From Sycobia sp. Sy_11 (taxonomy: Eukaryota > Arthropoda > Insecta > Hymenoptera > Epichrysomallidae): 64,000 nt of DNA. This document shows positions 1-10,926 of the stretch, in pieces. The number at the start of each line of letters is the position of its first letter. Positions within the stretch are counted from its first letter, which is position 1. Below the pieces are notes generated by a model. The model was given only the letters and a program-made list of their open reading frames with translations. It was not told where the DNA came from and did no database searches. The stretch covers positions 756,501 to 820,500 of the forward strand of contig JACCIC010000098.1 of the NCBI GenBank assembly GCA_018907035.1, in the 5' to 3' direction. Both the position numbers and the translations under genes were made by a program.

Positions 1-660
1 GTTTATTCTCGTGCTCACTGCGTTTTACCGCGAATTGTTTTTCTTTTGGAACGAATGATTAGTTTTAGATATAGAAATTCATTTGCCGGCGATATTCGAA
101 TCTTCGTTAATTTAATCATTATTATATCAGTATCTATTCGTAATATTAAAAGCGCATACTATAGAAGGATTTTCATTATGCTAATTTATTAAAATCATAT
201 TTTAATTATTATAATATAAAATATTATAAAATTAATTACGTGATATATAAATAATATCAATCTATAAGACAGGAGAATACGCATAGATATAACAAACTAT
301 CGTTCACTCCAGTTCAGTAAACCATGCACCAGTCGACGCAACACTTGATCCTCGACGTAGCAGAATTAACAAAATCCTGTATCTGTAAAAAGACATTTTA
401 TATCAATATACAATATATCTTATGGACTGGTTACCAATTTACGCGATAAGTCCTTGAGAAGACGTCACGTAAGTCAGTTGCAGTTTTCCACAGAGTTCAC
501 GCAGAAGACTGATTTCCGTACTTTTACTTATAGTGTTTTTATTATATCTCTATTAAACTTACAACTTTATTTTATTTATATACTGTATTGCGTGTTACTT
601 TTATTTTCTATTGTAAACTTTCAGAAAACTTCAATAAAGTTGATTGAAAGCAATTAAAAA
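1..660 (+). repeat. LTR-like dispersed repeat, copy 1 (cut by window edge)
   Basis: This block is clearly homologous to 38772-39203 plus 42464-42690, where the same sequence is split by about 3.3 kb of later insertions. It ends with an AATAAA inside 'cttcaataaagttgattg' and contains an initiator-like 'agtcagttgcagtttt' near 474, which would suit the R-U5 part of a retrotransposon LTR, perhaps a solo LTR. The short reading frame over 454-657 is Phe/Ile/Leu-rich and is not treated as a gene. The repeat relation is seen directly; the LTR identity is inference. Confidence 0.5.
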
Positions 661-792
661 TCAGAAATTTCATGAATTTTAATGAAAGTTAATATAAACT
701 GTTACCATTAAAAAGTGCCATAGGAATGAATTAATCTTCAATATATTTGAATTAACTTCAGTCATCGATTTTTGTCAAGGCAATTACAACCT

Positions 793-795
<3 letters not shown>

Positions 796-842
<47 letters not shown>
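796..842. repeat. (TA)n microsatellite
   Basis: Perfect TA dinucleotide array of about 45 bp. Confidence 0.95.
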
Positions 843-846
<4 letters not shown>

Positions 847-1382
847 CAGTACAAACATTTATTTTTACTACATGCTCGATTGTAATACAGTAAGTTGCTC
901 GTTCGCACATTTGAGAATGGCGCAATTTCTATTATTATATAAACGGTCAATTTTTCGTTGTGGACAAATATAATCCGTCCTGAAACGGCTTTTGATGCTA
1001 CTGGCAAATTACTGCTGAAGCTGTGTTTCGCATATGACAAAAACAGTAAGAACTGGTAAGAATAGCTGACCCATATAAGTGCTGTAGGTGGACCGTATAT
1101 AAATGCAATGTTATAACCTAATTTTTTAACAAATTATATAGAAGATGAAAATCATCTAATTCATGAAATTGATGATCACGTTAATTAAAATGAATCAACG
1201 CCAAGGGTAGAATTTTTATAGAAAACGTTATAGATATTCAGAAAACGTATTTTATGAATACTTTATTCAATTTCATATATTTATTTAAGATTAAATTACA
1301 ATATTATCATGTACTTTTATTTTGAAATTAAACATCGTTTAAAATTATATTTTATAATGGATACAAGATTTGCTTAATTCCA
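843..1382. other. Spacer without recognised feature
   Basis: AT-rich sequence. A short minus-strand open frame at 846-1040 matches no family I know and lacks any supporting context. Confidence 0.6.
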
Positions 1383-1666
1383 TAGTTTAGTTCCTGAGGA
1401 TGAACCGTAGCGCATCAAAACGTCGAACACCATAGGAGAAAATAAGATGGTGAGGGCAGCCAGGTTGTCCTTCACTAACATAAAATATAGTTTATTATTT
1501 TTATTATTTTTATTTTATTTTATTATTTTTAATTTTTAATCTAATTCATTTTTAGTAATAAGTTTTATTTCAGAGGTTCTTCGGGGGTGATAATAAACAA
1601 GGATACTCTCACTGTCATTATTTTAGTTAATATATTATATTATAAAGACTGTAAGACCGATAAAAT
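1383..1666 (+). mobile_element. TIR-family element copy A, left end missing
   Basis: It contains the family's internal module (about 1386-1426, 'cctgaggatgaaccg' ... 'aaaacgtcg'), the inner arm (about 1570-1612, ending with the 'ctcactgtcatta' segment) and the right terminal repeat at 1643-1666 ('actgtaagaccgataaaa'). The left inner arm and left terminus are absent, so it is a truncated, non-coding copy. It ends directly before the AT stretch where the 2.58-kb duplicated segment begins. Related copies are at 14775-15239, 32068-32315 and 62780-63193, with single termini at 18402-18440 and 45221-45314. Confidence 0.65.
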
Positions 1667-2312
1667 ATTATATATATATATATTTATATAATATATTATA
1701 TAAAATATATAAATATGTTTTAAACATCTATATCAAGTACAAAATATATAAGCTAACTAACTATAATAAACATTTAATAAACTATAATAGAATTCCAAAA
1801 AAACATTAGTTAAATGCACTATTACTCCACTTTTTTATTATCGTGATTATCAGATCGTAACTACTTTCTTGTTGTTGCTACGCGGAACACAGCTTCAGTA
1901 GTCTGACAGTAGCGTCAGATTATGACGAACTTATAGGTACATAACGCAAAAATAACCGTTTATATATTCAATATATATAAATAGCGCCATTGAGAAATGT
2001 ACATACTGGATAACTTATTGCTTTACTTTCGGAATATACCATAAATATCTCACAAGATATACATTAGTACCGACTATCCGAAAAAGTTTACAGGTTATAA
2101 AACCCAAAAGTCATATTTTTGTTAGGCCCTGGTGTCCCGTACCAATACACGCCTTATAAGAGCTTTGTACAAATAATTATAAGAGTTTGATTAACGGGTA
2201 AATCTAAGAATTTTAAAATTAAGAACTCTAAAAAAAATGTTTCTGATAGACATTCAAACCAGCCTCATTCGTATTTCTGAATTTTCCGTAAATTAGGTAA
2301 AATAACCAACAA

Positions 2313-2385
2313 GCCGAAATAGCTCAGTTGGGAGAGCGTTAGACTGAAGATCTAAATGTCCCCGGTTCAATCCCGGGTTTCGGCA
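2313..2385 (+). tRNA. tRNA-Phe(GAA): tRNA-Phe (anticodon GAA), copy 1
   Basis: A complete 73-nt cloverleaf without intron, decoding UUC and UUU. The acceptor strands 'gccgaaa' and 'tttcggc' pair fully with discriminator A at 2385. The D arm reads 'gctcagttgggagagc', the anticodon loop 'ctgaaga' places GAA at 2346-2348, and the T arm is 'ccccggttcaatcccggg'. A and B boxes for RNA polymerase III are therefore intact. The variable loop reads 'atgtc', where the metazoan tRNA-Phe I recall has 'aggtc' (G45 to T, recalled and not checked). A 23-nt T run from 2393 would terminate transcription. Its 3' end plus CCA is exactly complementary to the primer-binding site of the BEL element at 10618-10635. 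An identical gene is at 11608-11680 and a broken copy at 24419. Confidence 0.97.
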
Positions 2386-2392
2386 TTTCTTG

Positions 2393-2415
2393 TTTTTTTT
2401 TTTTTTTTTTTTTTT
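2393..2415 (+). terminator. Pol III terminator, T23
   Basis: An uninterrupted run of 23 T starts 8 nt after the tRNA-Phe. Four or five T suffice for RNA polymerase III, so this is unusually long; in the other copy it is T25. Confidence 0.85.
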
Positions 2416-3826
2416 AATTTAGAATTCGAAGTAACTTTAATAGATAAGAATTTAATATATTTTTTTCTCCAAAGTGACACCTTTGCAGAGTGACACGCCT
2501 ACCTGTCACACCTCGTGGACACGATAAGGTTAAGAGTACTCCATACCGCGATCCCAGCGCCACGATGAACTATTAAAACGGAAATGAAACTGTGTAAATC
2601 GTAGATATCGTTTTGCGTCCTCATTTTACGTTTTACAATGTTGAAACAAAGTTTATACGAATCTTTGAAAAATTCTACAATTGGGGGTATTCCTTACTGC
2701 TTTCATAATATGTTTCAAAGTTAGTTTAAAAAAATAAGAAAATGTTTATCTAACTGTCGTCTGCACTATAGACATCGCCGCTTTGCAGTAACATTAAATA
2801 ACCACAAATATTATAAATTTTATACGTATAGTACAGATCAAACTTGGATAGCCCCGGATGTAGAATTGAATAATGAATCGAATGAACTTTGTTTCATCTT
2901 TCTATTCATAGAATTGAGGGAGTAAAACGAAATATAAGATTTTATTATGGTTATAATGCAAGTTGTCAATTCTGTAGATAAAAAAGTGAGAACTTTAATT
3001 TCTGATTTTTTGAATAGGTGGCGTTGAAGAAAATATTCAATGCCGTACAAATCAAATAAAGAATTATGAAGCCTGGTGCAGAATATATATATGCACATAA
3101 ATACACACATGCATGCAAACACATTGCAAACATAGTAACGTAATACGGAAATTTGAAATTACAGGGAGGTGCGAGATGTACGAGCTTGAGCCAATAAATA
3201 TATATAAAAATATAATAGGAAAGTAATTGTTCTTTTCCTAACCTAAAGTCTTTTAGCTACGATTAAAACTCATAATTTTAGGAGGAAATGAGAGTTTTGA
3301 GTGTCCACAACGTGTAATTGATGCATTTGAGTTATTACTTCGATATGCACTCCTATTAGATAAAACGGATAAGAAAAAGTAACGTTAAAAGAATATATAA
3401 TTTTTAATTCAAATATAAAATATCATAAAACCATCATTATTTTGGAATGTAAAAGAGTATGATTGTGTATTTACAGTACTGAATTTTGTGTAAGGAGTTA
3501 GTACAACTCCTAAATTAATATATTATATTATAAATATTTAAATATATAGTTACCTATATAAAGCAATTTTTAAATTTATTCTTATATTACACATCATTAT
3601 ACAGTGATTGGCACTTTGTATAATTTATACAATTTATATAAACAGCTTTTATTATATAAATTGTAACAGGGACTTTGCTTCAAATAGTTGATTCTTGATT
3701 AATAATTCTTCAAATTTTCTTTAAATATGTCAAATTAAATAAAGTCAATATGTCAAAATACAAAAATTATACATATATTGCCGCCAAAAATATCACGATA
3801 TATAATATAGAAATATTTTTTGTAAA

Positions 3827-3828
<2 letters not shown>

Positions 3829-3862
<34 letters not shown>
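3829..3862. repeat. (TA)n microsatellite
   Basis: TA array inside duplication copy 1; the matching array in copy 2 (13123-13162) is longer. Confidence 0.95.
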
Positions 3863-3867
<5 letters not shown>

Positions 3868-4255
3868 TTTAAATAATTATAATGTAGAATATAATATGCC
3901 ATTATATTTAGAAGCTCTACTTGCTCCCTATGTAAAAACCAATCCTATTAAATATACAATCATACTGTTCTGCTTACTTTCCGAGAAGATGGTGATTTTA
4001 TATTTTTCATTTAAAGTAAAAATTATATATTCTTCCCACTCTAATTTTTCACTATTTTGCATGTTGGACACCTTGCAACTAAAATAATAGTTATCTTTGT
4101 TGCATTAACATCAGATTATATCTATAATATTAATATTATCACTTACGAACAATCCAACCGCCCCCTTCAAAACTCTAATTTATCATTATTTTTATAATTA
4201 TTTATACTTTAAATGACCCTTTAAAATTAAAAATAAAGAAGGCCATACTTATTAT

Positions 4256-4452
4256 GCATGTGCAGGAAAGTACAGGTTTTGAAAACCTAAGTTTTCCGGG
4301 CACGGCACCGGATCTCTCAAGTACATACATTCACTTACAAATGAAATGGCATTTTCCAGTCACAGCACTGTATTTTTTACAAAATTTCTCAAAATCAATA
4401 TAATTCGTTCAATTTTGAATATTAGGTTCGTATATTTGAGATGACTCGAAAT

Positions 4453-4501
<49 letters not shown>

Positions 4502-5103
4502 CATATATACACATATATACACATATATATAATGCCAGCTTAAATTCTCTCGAGTTGATACATATAATTTCCTCTGACTTTCTTTACATACATATTTTGT
4601 TTATTAATCTTGAGGATTCTTTATTAAAATTATAACAATTAAAATTATATAAGATACAGTAGAGCATAAAATTAAATTTAAATTTCTTACTACATATTAT
4701 ATATACTTTATATCAAATTATGCTTTCGAAGATTCGCGTCTTATCCTGGGTAATACTATCCTTATAAACGCAACGTAAAATAATCTACTGATCACGATAA
4801 TCTAAGATAATGCTACAAACAATATAAACATTCTTTATTTTATTAATCTTACTCACTAAGGCATATTTAATTACTTTATACTAAAAACACCTTGTTCAAT
4901 AAATTAAATTATTTACCACGAACTGACGCATCGAATTGCGTACAGTCATTACGACCTATTGATAAGTAATTAACGAAACCTTATACATATACAATACAAT
5001 ATAAACGCACTTACTATCTTTAAGATGAAAGATCATAAAATTATCGCAATATTATAATACGTATAAATACAAATTACAAAGTAAGTCATAACAGTCAGTA
5101 ACA
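4256..5103 (-). other. Sequence beyond the BEL polypurine tract; possible partial 3' LTR
   Basis: On the minus strand, sequence starting TGTTACTGACTG follows the polypurine tract at 5103, as a 3' LTR should. However, I find no similarity in this stretch to the 5' LTR portion at 10640-10928, and no GC-rich TATA promoter segment. It either holds only U3 sequence not present at the other end, or the 3' LTR has been replaced. It includes a TA array (4454-4497) and a palindrome 'aggttttgaaaacct' (near 4273). Confidence 0.4.
4454..4497. repeat. (TA)n microsatellite
   Basis: TA array followed by an imperfect tail of 'catacatatatacacatata' type. Confidence 0.95.
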
Positions 5104-5114
5104 ATGCTCCCCCC
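5104..5114 (-). other. Polypurine tract of the BEL element
   Basis: On the minus strand 'ggggggagcat' directly precedes TGTTACTG, the expected layout for plus-strand priming next to a 3' LTR. Confidence 0.65.
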
Positions 5115-5128
5115 GTACAAAATTTTGA

Positions 5129-5374
5129 TCAATTTTGTACTTCATTAATGCTTAATAATTTTATGAGCTTTCTAGTTGGTCGCGTGAAATTTCCCATCGG
5201 TGTGCGTACCTCTGCTATTATAACTTGTTCGTCCGAGCCCGGAAAAACGCGTATTATTTTTCCTTTTCGCCAGCAATTTCTTGGCGATTGTAAGTCTACT
5301 ATCAAGACGATATCTCCCACTTCCAGTGGAGCTTCTTTTTCGGTCCATTTTTTCCGCGGTAATAGCGTTGGCAA
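5129..5374 (-). pseudogene. BEL integrase C-terminal (DUF5641-like) tail
   Basis: The 81-residue frame reads LPRKKW, then 'EVGDIVLI', 'WRKGKIIRVFPG' and 'RPTRKLIKL', the pattern of the small SH3-like DUF5641 domain at the end of BEL/Pao polyproteins (family knowledge). That domain is thought to help integrase bind DNA. It is in a different frame from the integrase core, showing a frameshift in the 5300-5375 overlap. It ends at 5129, 15 bp before the polypurine tract, as expected for the end of pol. Confidence 0.8.
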
Positions 5375-6300
5375 ATATTCCCGAAGCTATCGTTTTCAAA
5401 AGGCTTCCACTGCCGTCGCAAACATACATTGATAGAATCATATTTTCCTAACTCTAAAGCTCCCGACGATGAGCCAATAAGAAAGTGGTTAGGGGTCAAT
5501 GCCTCTTCATCGCGCGGATCTAAAGAGAAATGTGTGAGAGGTCGCGAATTTACCGAATGTTCGATTTCCACCAATAATGTTAGTAAAACTTCATCAGTAG
5601 GTGCCTGTTCGCGTAAGATGGCGCAAAGCGAGATCTTGATCGACCTAATTAATCGCTCCCATGCTCCGCCCATATGCGGAGCATCTGGAGGATTAAAGCG
5701 CCAATGCATGCACCTTTTTACAGCGTAGCCTGCGATTGCCTCGTTATGAAGATCTCGTATCACCGCTCTCAACTCTTTGTTAGCACCTTTAAAGTTAGTG
5801 CCATTATCGCTATAAATGATTAATGGCGCCCCTCTACGAGAAGCTAGCCGTTGCAGAGCCATGATGGCTGAGCTGGTGCTCAAACTGTGGGCTAGTTCTA
5901 AATGAATCGCTCTTGTTGTTAGACACGTGAATATGACCCCCCAACGTTTTTCGCGACGTCTACCTATCTTTATCTGCATGGGGCCAAAATAGTCAACTCC
6001 GCAGTGACTAAAAGGCTTATGATTATATGCGACTCGACCGGCTGGCAATGTAGACATAAGTAGATTTTGAGGTTTTCTCCTGCGTAATCTGCATATAAGG
6101 CATTTGCTGACTATTGACCGTAAAGCATTACGAAGACCTACTATATAGAATTTCTGTCTCAATTCATTTAAAACGGTTTCATTGCTGCCATGATAATAGC
6201 GGCGATGATATTCAACTATTAATAGCTTAGCAGCGAAATGTTTATTATGCAATATTATTATTATTAAAATTCTCTGTAGGAGCCAAAGTCGCGCGTCCAC
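5302..6300 (-). pseudogene. BEL integrase (zinc-binding and DDE core)
   Basis: The 332-residue frame would join retrotransposon cDNA to host DNA in the nucleus. The N-terminal part has His and Cys ligands of an HHCC zinc domain (HNKH, EYHRRYYHG, then CLICR). The DDE catalytic core follows: first Asp in 'CGVDYFGP', second Asp in 'IYSDNGTNF', Glu in 'GGAWERLI'. 'NSRPLTHFS' and 'ALTPNHFLIG' are further BEL/Pao integrase hallmarks. The frame differs from that of RNase H, which runs out at 6245, so a frameshift lies in 6245-6300 near a run of AAT repeats. A second shift separates it from the C-terminal tail. The catalytic residues themselves are intact. It has no start of its own in a working element, where it is cut from the Pol polyprotein. 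Confidence 0.92.
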
Positions 6301-7366
6301 TAACTCTCAAGATTTTATTTTCATCTAGATAAGGCCTCAAATTTCTTAAAACACTGCTTTTAGGTACTTCGTATTTATTGAGCAATGCATTTATTTCGCA
6401 TTCGAAACAATCTCTTTGAATAACACGATACCAGTATTCTTCACAACGAATTACGTCTTGCACTGCTGTATCCGATTTCGAATAGTGACGACTTTTCCAG
6501 CGGTTAAAAACTTTATAAATACGCCGCCCTAATATTAATAGGCCCTGCCATCCTAATAGTTTCAAAGGTAAAGAATAATCATTATTTATCGTAGTTGCAG
6601 TATAAACCATCGCTTTTCTGCATTCTAATTTGTCGATTAAATTTTTTTCATTTTCGTTTAAAATTTTATCGTGCGGCCAGTCGCCTTCGGATTTCCATAG
6701 AAAACTCGGACCTGTGATCCATCGGTCTTCCGTAGAAATTGTTCGAGAATCTTTTACAAAGCGCGTCGCGTCATTCGCCGGATTATGTTTCGTTGGAATC
6801 CATCGCCACTCCGAGCATTGAGTAATTTCGGCGATTTCGCCTAAGCGATTTGCTACATATACATGACGCGTGCGTGGTTCGGACCTAATCCAGCGAATCA
6901 CGGTTGACGAGTCCGACCATAGAAAACGCTGTAAAATCGAAATTTTTAATTCATTTTCAATGAATTTTGCCAATCGAGCTCCGAGCAATGCCGCTTGAAG
7001 TTCCAACCGCGGAACCGACAAAGGCTTTATCGGCGCTACGCGACTTTTCGCCATTATCAATGACACATGCGCGTTGCAATTACTTTCAGTACGTAAATAC
7101 GCCACCGCAGTGTACGCTACCAAGCTGGCATCGACAAAAACATGTAGCTGCGTTTTTTCTTCATTAAACATTGCTGGAGTTAGACACCGCGGTATATGAA
7201 CGTTTTTTATTTCCCGTAGATTCGAAATCCATGCTATCCAGCCGACATGTTCCTCATCCCGTATTTTCTCGTCCCATTTCACTCTGCTTCGCCAAATTTG
7301 TTGCATTAAAATTTTAGATTTAATCGTAAACGGAGCTAATAAGCCTAGAGGATCGAAAACCGACAT
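6245..7366 (-). pseudogene. BEL RNase H region of pol
   Basis: The 373-residue frame covers the RT-to-RNase H connection ('FDPLGLLAPF') and the RNase H fold that removes RNA from the RNA:DNA hybrid. Acidic active-site positions are visible: Asp in 'FVDAS', Glu in 'VPRLELQAA', Asp in 'LWSDSSTV' and Asp in 'NPANDATR'. The annotated Met at 7366 is internal to the polyprotein and is not a real start. A TAG codon at 7397-7399 separates it from RT in the same frame. It ends in low-complexity 'FNNNN' and a stop at 6245, where the reading frame of integrase begins in another phase. Confidence 0.9.
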
Positions 7367-7396
7367 TATTACGCGTAATATTTCACGTTTAGTCGG

Positions 7397-8340
7397 CTAT
7401 CGTTCACCATCTAAAATTTCTTTTGGGATTTTCTGAAAATCTATATTAAATCGCAAAGTATCAACACGCGTGTCCCAAAATAAACCTAGTACTTTTTCCC
7501 CTCCGTGATCGCATAATCTCATGTCGGATCTATCTAATTTTTTATCATTACTACTTTTTATATGTTCTAATACACGTACAACGATACTCGCCCAACTATG
7601 CATCTCGAAAGCAGCGTGCTTGTTTATGTTTATGATGTCACCGATAACGTTTATGGCTTCTATTTCTGTTTTACGGCTTATTAATAAGTCGTCCATGTAG
7701 CTGTCATTTATGATACTTTCACACGCGTCCGGAAAGGAAATTTGAAATTTACGAGCATTCATGTTTTTAATATATATAGCACTGCATGGTGATGATTTCG
7801 CGCCGAATATTAATGAATTCATTTCATAGTGATCGGGCTCTTGTTTTCTATCGCTGCTACGCCACAGAAATCTCTGCGCTCCCCGGTCACTTTCTTTTAT
7901 TTTCATGCGCAGAAACATATCCGCAATATCACCTTTGATCGCCACAGCATATTGCCTAAATCGAATGAGAACGCCTGGTAATGATTTTAGCAAATCCGGT
8001 CCCGTATTAAGCTGATCATTTAAGCTTATTCCTGCTGTTTTGCCGCGGCGTCAAATACTAAACGTATTTTATCGGGTTTGTTTGGATTCAGCACGCCGAA
8101 ATGTGGCAGATACCAGACGCGCGACCGATCAGTATCCTTATCGAGTCTTTTCGCGTATCCGAGCTCTATGAAACGTTGCATCTCTTTGTAATACAATTTC
8201 GCGTAGATTTTATCGCGGTCTAAACGTTTTTCTAAAAGATCTAATCGTCTACGGGCTGTTATTAAGCTATCGATGTTTGGCGAGCAACTATTTTTCCATA
8301 GAAGGCCCGTTTCCCAGAACTCGCCTTTTTTGCAGCTCGT
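7397..8340 (-). pseudogene. BEL reverse transcriptase region
   Basis: This copies retrotransposon RNA into DNA, starting from the tRNA primer. The 7397-7993 frame contains 'VAIKGDIADMFLRM' (first catalytic Asp in the palm) and 'SYMDDLLIS' (YMDD box with the other two Asp). The upstream part, about 8045-8340, reads in another frame with 'FWETGLLWK', 'YLPHFGVLNPNKPDK' and 'IRLVFDAAA', typical of the RT fingers in BEL/Pao. A one-base loss near 8040 accounts for the shift. The TAG at 7397-7399 cuts it from RNase H. All key motifs survive, suggesting decay is recent. Confidence 0.92.
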
Positions 8341-9181
8341 TCATTCAAGAATATTATTCGCGCGTTCATTGTGATTTTTCTATTTAATATTTTCTGCGAC
8401 ACCCAGTAAATCTATTTCAAAATAATTTTTCATGAGCTGTTCTAGTGTGATGTCGCAGGTTACCTCACTTTGTAGCGTAAGTATGCTACTTTCAATTGAA
8501 AATTTTCTTTTTGTATTTGCTGTGTTGCACTTAAGGTTCGTAGTCTTATACATAGACCCGTGAAGAACCCATCCCAGTAGCGCACGCGATAACGCTAAAT
8601 CTGTGTTTTGTATTTCTATCAACTCCCGCGTCGTAATTATTGGCCAATTAACTTGGCCGATTAATAATTCGACTTTGGCCGCATAATATGAGGGAATATT
8701 TATATTTGTCGCGATGTTGATTTTTTTGACAAGTATGTCGCTTACGGATTGACTTGGAAGGTTTAAGTTTTTTGCACTTATAGCGCTTTTAATTTTCTTG
8801 CAGCCAAAGGTACCGGAAGCTTCCACGTCAATTTTTTCACATTTTTTAAAAAGTATTTTCTCATTCCCTATTCCAAAAATGGTCATATCAATTTCAGGTC
8901 CTCGCAGTCCTATTTCTCGAGCTAAATTTTCTTTGATTAGCGTTATTGTCGAACCCTCATCCAGTAAAGCGAAAGTATCTTTAGATCGTTTTGATCCGAT
9001 AACGTGTAACGGTAATATCTTTAAAAAGATACTTTTCTGCTCTAGTCATTGTGGTGAGTAATCAGTGGACGCGGAATTAACAACATCAGATGAATTTTTT
9101 TTGTTAAAATAAGTAGAATTTACGTTCTTTAATGGATTAATTTCAAATGAACCTTTTGAATTATGTAATAATCTATGATGA
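8341..9181 (-). pseudogene. BEL aspartic protease region (DUF1758-like)
   Basis: The retropepsin that would cut the Gag-Pol polyprotein. The active-site loop 'ALLDEGSTITLI' is at about 8940-8985, with Glu where many members have Asp or Thr after the catalytic Asp. The 168-residue frame (8380-8886) continues with 'VELLIGQVNWPI' and 'ALSRALLGWVLHG', both typical of the protease-RT linker of Pao elements. The region is in the same frame as gag, broken by TGA at 9046-9048, TAG at 8380-8382 and TGA at 8341-8343 but with no frameshift up to there. The Met at 8886 is internal. Confidence 0.85.
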
Positions 9182-9189
9182 TTATTTCC

Positions 9190-9414
9190 TCATTGGACAC
9201 ACTTTATTCCGCGACAATTAATTTTAGCATGACCTGACTTTAAACAAACATAGCAAAGCTTATATTTCCTAGCAAGTAGCCATCGTTTTTCCACCGTTTC
9301 ATTTTTAAAGGTCGCGCACTCCGATGGTAGATGATTTCCACGCGAGCAAATATTACACGGGCATATTTTATTAAAATTATACAAAGAATTTCCTTTCGAC
9401 GCTTCGTTTTTATG
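9190..9414 (-). pseudogene. BEL Gag zinc-knuckle segment
   Basis: The frame encodes Cys/His motifs: 'CPCNICSRGNHLPSEC' then 'CYVCLKSGHAKINC' (CX2CX4HX4C), which package element RNA. It is in the same frame as the gag frame before it and separated only by TAG at 9415-9417. It ends at TGA 9190-9192, exactly where another Cys codon would be expected before 'GNNHHRLLH', so the stop probably replaced a zinc-ligand codon. The Met at 9384 is internal to the polyprotein. Confidence 0.85.
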
Positions 9415-10557
9415 CTATGTCATATAAACATTCGCCGATCTGTAATTGCGCGAATCTTTACATATGTACGTTGATTTTTCTGTAAAACTACTCGCATTAA
9501 TATTAACATCGAATATCCCTGCTTTCGCTGCTAGTTCTGCTTCTTTGAAGAGAAAATCGCTCAGTTTTTCGAGTTCTGAGTCATTTTCAGACAAATTTTC
9601 AGAATATCTATTATAGGCGTATTTAAGAGCTTTTGGTATCTTAGTTCCTATAATTCTAGATAACTCGGGGCTGTGCAAATACCCAGTTAATTTTAAAGAT
9701 TTAAATGCTGCTATAGCATTTCTAAATTTGGTCGCGAAGTGCGTCAAATTAACATTACCTGAGTCAATACTTGGTAATAATTTTAAATCGTTTACAATCT
9801 TCTCCGCAACAGCTTTTTTGTTGCCGTAATGCAATTCTAATGTTTTCATCACCGCATTTGCATCACGGCTAGTCGTAAGCAATGTGTTTACAACTTCGCG
9901 CGCCTCTCCTTTCAAAGCGTTAAAAAGACGTGCGATATTTTCGCGCTCGCTGTATTCTCCTAATTCGGTTGTTAATGTATAGGCTTCCTTAAAATGTAGC
10001 CATTCAAGCGGATTACCGGAAAATGATGGAAGACTCTTCGCGGTAGTAAGACGATTTACAAATCGAGAATTATTTTTACCAATAGAAGTTTCGCGTGCCG
10101 AGTTTAAGGTTCGCTCAAGCGCTTCGACTATGCGCACCGCAAAATCGTTTGGCTCAATGCCTGTGTAATTTGACGACCTCATCGGTATCGCAGTGCTGTT
10201 TCTCCATGTCTCTGCAGCATTTCTGTTGTCAGCTACCGATGAACTTGCAGACGATGGAAGTTGGGCAGGATCATTGTCAGCTACCTCATTGTTAATTACA
10301 GGTGACGGTGGTGGTGATTCCGCTCGATTGGACGTCCGGCCTCTAGCTGTCATAGCCCTGTTGCTACGACGCTGCTGAAGAACAGGATCAGTCGGAAGCA
10401 ACCCTGCTTCCTCGATGTTGTTCAGATCACGGCGTTGAACAAGTCGGCTTGCAGGAGGTCGAGAAGTCCGTGATCGCTTGGCCTCTAGTTGTCCCTTCTT
10501 TCTCTTCGTTGGTGTTTTTCTCTTTGTTGATGACATTTCACTCAGATTAAAAAACAA
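9415..10557 (-). CDS. gag: BEL/Pao Gag (DUF1759-type), open but truncated at a stop
   Basis: A 380-residue open frame for the structural Gag protein that would form the cytoplasmic particle. The first 30 residues are rich in Lys and Arg ('KRKTPTKRKKGQ'), followed by a Pro/Ser-rich linker. Then comes the DUF1759 core: 'LPSFSGNPLEWLHFKEAY', 'ARLFNALKGEAREVV' and 'ALKYAYNRY' (family recognition by pattern). Met at 10557 or Met at 10536 (MSSTKRK) could start it; the second looks more Gag-like. It begins 60 bp after the primer-binding site, as usual. In an active element it would read on into the zinc knuckle and pol in one frame; here TAG at 9415-9417 ends it. Confidence 0.9.
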   Translation of the reverse strand: MFFNLSEMSSTKRKTPTKRKKGQLEAKRSRTSRPPASRLVQRRDLNNIEEAGLLPTDPVLQQRRSNRAMTARGRTSNRAESPPPSPVINNEVADNDPAQLPSSASSSVADNRNAAETWRNSTAIPMRSSNYTGIEPNDFAVRIVEALERTLNSARETSIGKNNSRFVNRLTTAKSLPSFSGNPLEWLHFKEAYTLTTELGEYSERENIARLFNALKGEAREVVNTLLTTSRDANAVMKTLELHYGNKKAVAEKIVNDLKLLPSIDSGNVNLTHFATKFRNAIAAFKSLKLTGYLHSPELSRIIGTKIPKALKYAYNRYSENLSENDSELEKLSDFLFKEAELAAKAGIFDVNINASSFTEKSTYICKDSRNYRSANVYMT

Positions 10558-10617
10558 ATGCTAGTTCAAGCCTTTTAATAAAACACGTGAAAGTCCCAGT
10601 AAGAAATCCGGAAAAGG

Positions 10618-10635
10618 TCCCGGGTTTCGGCACCA
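10618..10635 (-). other. Primer-binding site for tRNA-Phe
   Basis: On the minus strand 'tggtgccgaaacccggga' is the exact reverse complement, over 18 nt, of the last 15 nt of the tRNA-Phe genes at 2313 and 11608 plus CCA. It follows the end of the 5' LTR by a few bases, as a minus-strand primer site must. Confidence 0.95.
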
Positions 10636-10639
10636 AAAA

Positions 10640-10926
10640 TTATAATTGACCAGGGACTTTTCACAATGGCGAAATAATATTAATAACAAAAATAATAACT
10701 TTATTTAATGAATACAATTTTATTTCGAAAGAAGTATACAAACGAACCTTAGAAAGCCAGTGGAAAGAATGAATGATTCTTGAACGCGCCCGCGCTTATA
10801 TAGACGTATCCCTACTCATAACATAGGTTCCCCGAAATTTAGCGAAAAGATAATATCGCGACCGCGCGAGATCTCGAGTAGTTTTGTCTCGCAGCCTCGT
10901 GGCCCGGAAAGAAATCCAATCTTTGT

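Larger units (their letters stand above)
1672..4255 (+). repeat. 2.58-kb direct duplication, copy 1
   Basis: This segment is repeated almost exactly at 10975-13553, offset about 9.30 kb, in the same orientation. By eye there are about fifteen substitutions, a 4-bp indel (near 2118 against 11412), T-run and TA-run length changes and one rearranged patch (about 3643-3668). Homology starts in AT-rich DNA after 'atatttatataatatatt' and stops after 'ggccatac'. It carries a tRNA-Phe gene. The 94-residue minus-strand frame (2838-3122) is kept in both copies simply because the copies are near identical; I see no protein family in it. Confidence 0.93.

Noticed and set aside
2838..3122. 94-residue minus-strand frame conserved in both duplication copies (also 12135-12419)
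   Set aside because: Conservation only reflects the recent duplication of the whole segment. No family motif, and the composition is like translated spacer.
5148..5728. Plus-strand frames within 5-10 kb (for example 5148-5432, 5429-5728, 8798-9061, 10095-10378)
   Set aside because: Antisense shadows of the minus-strand BEL polyprotein.
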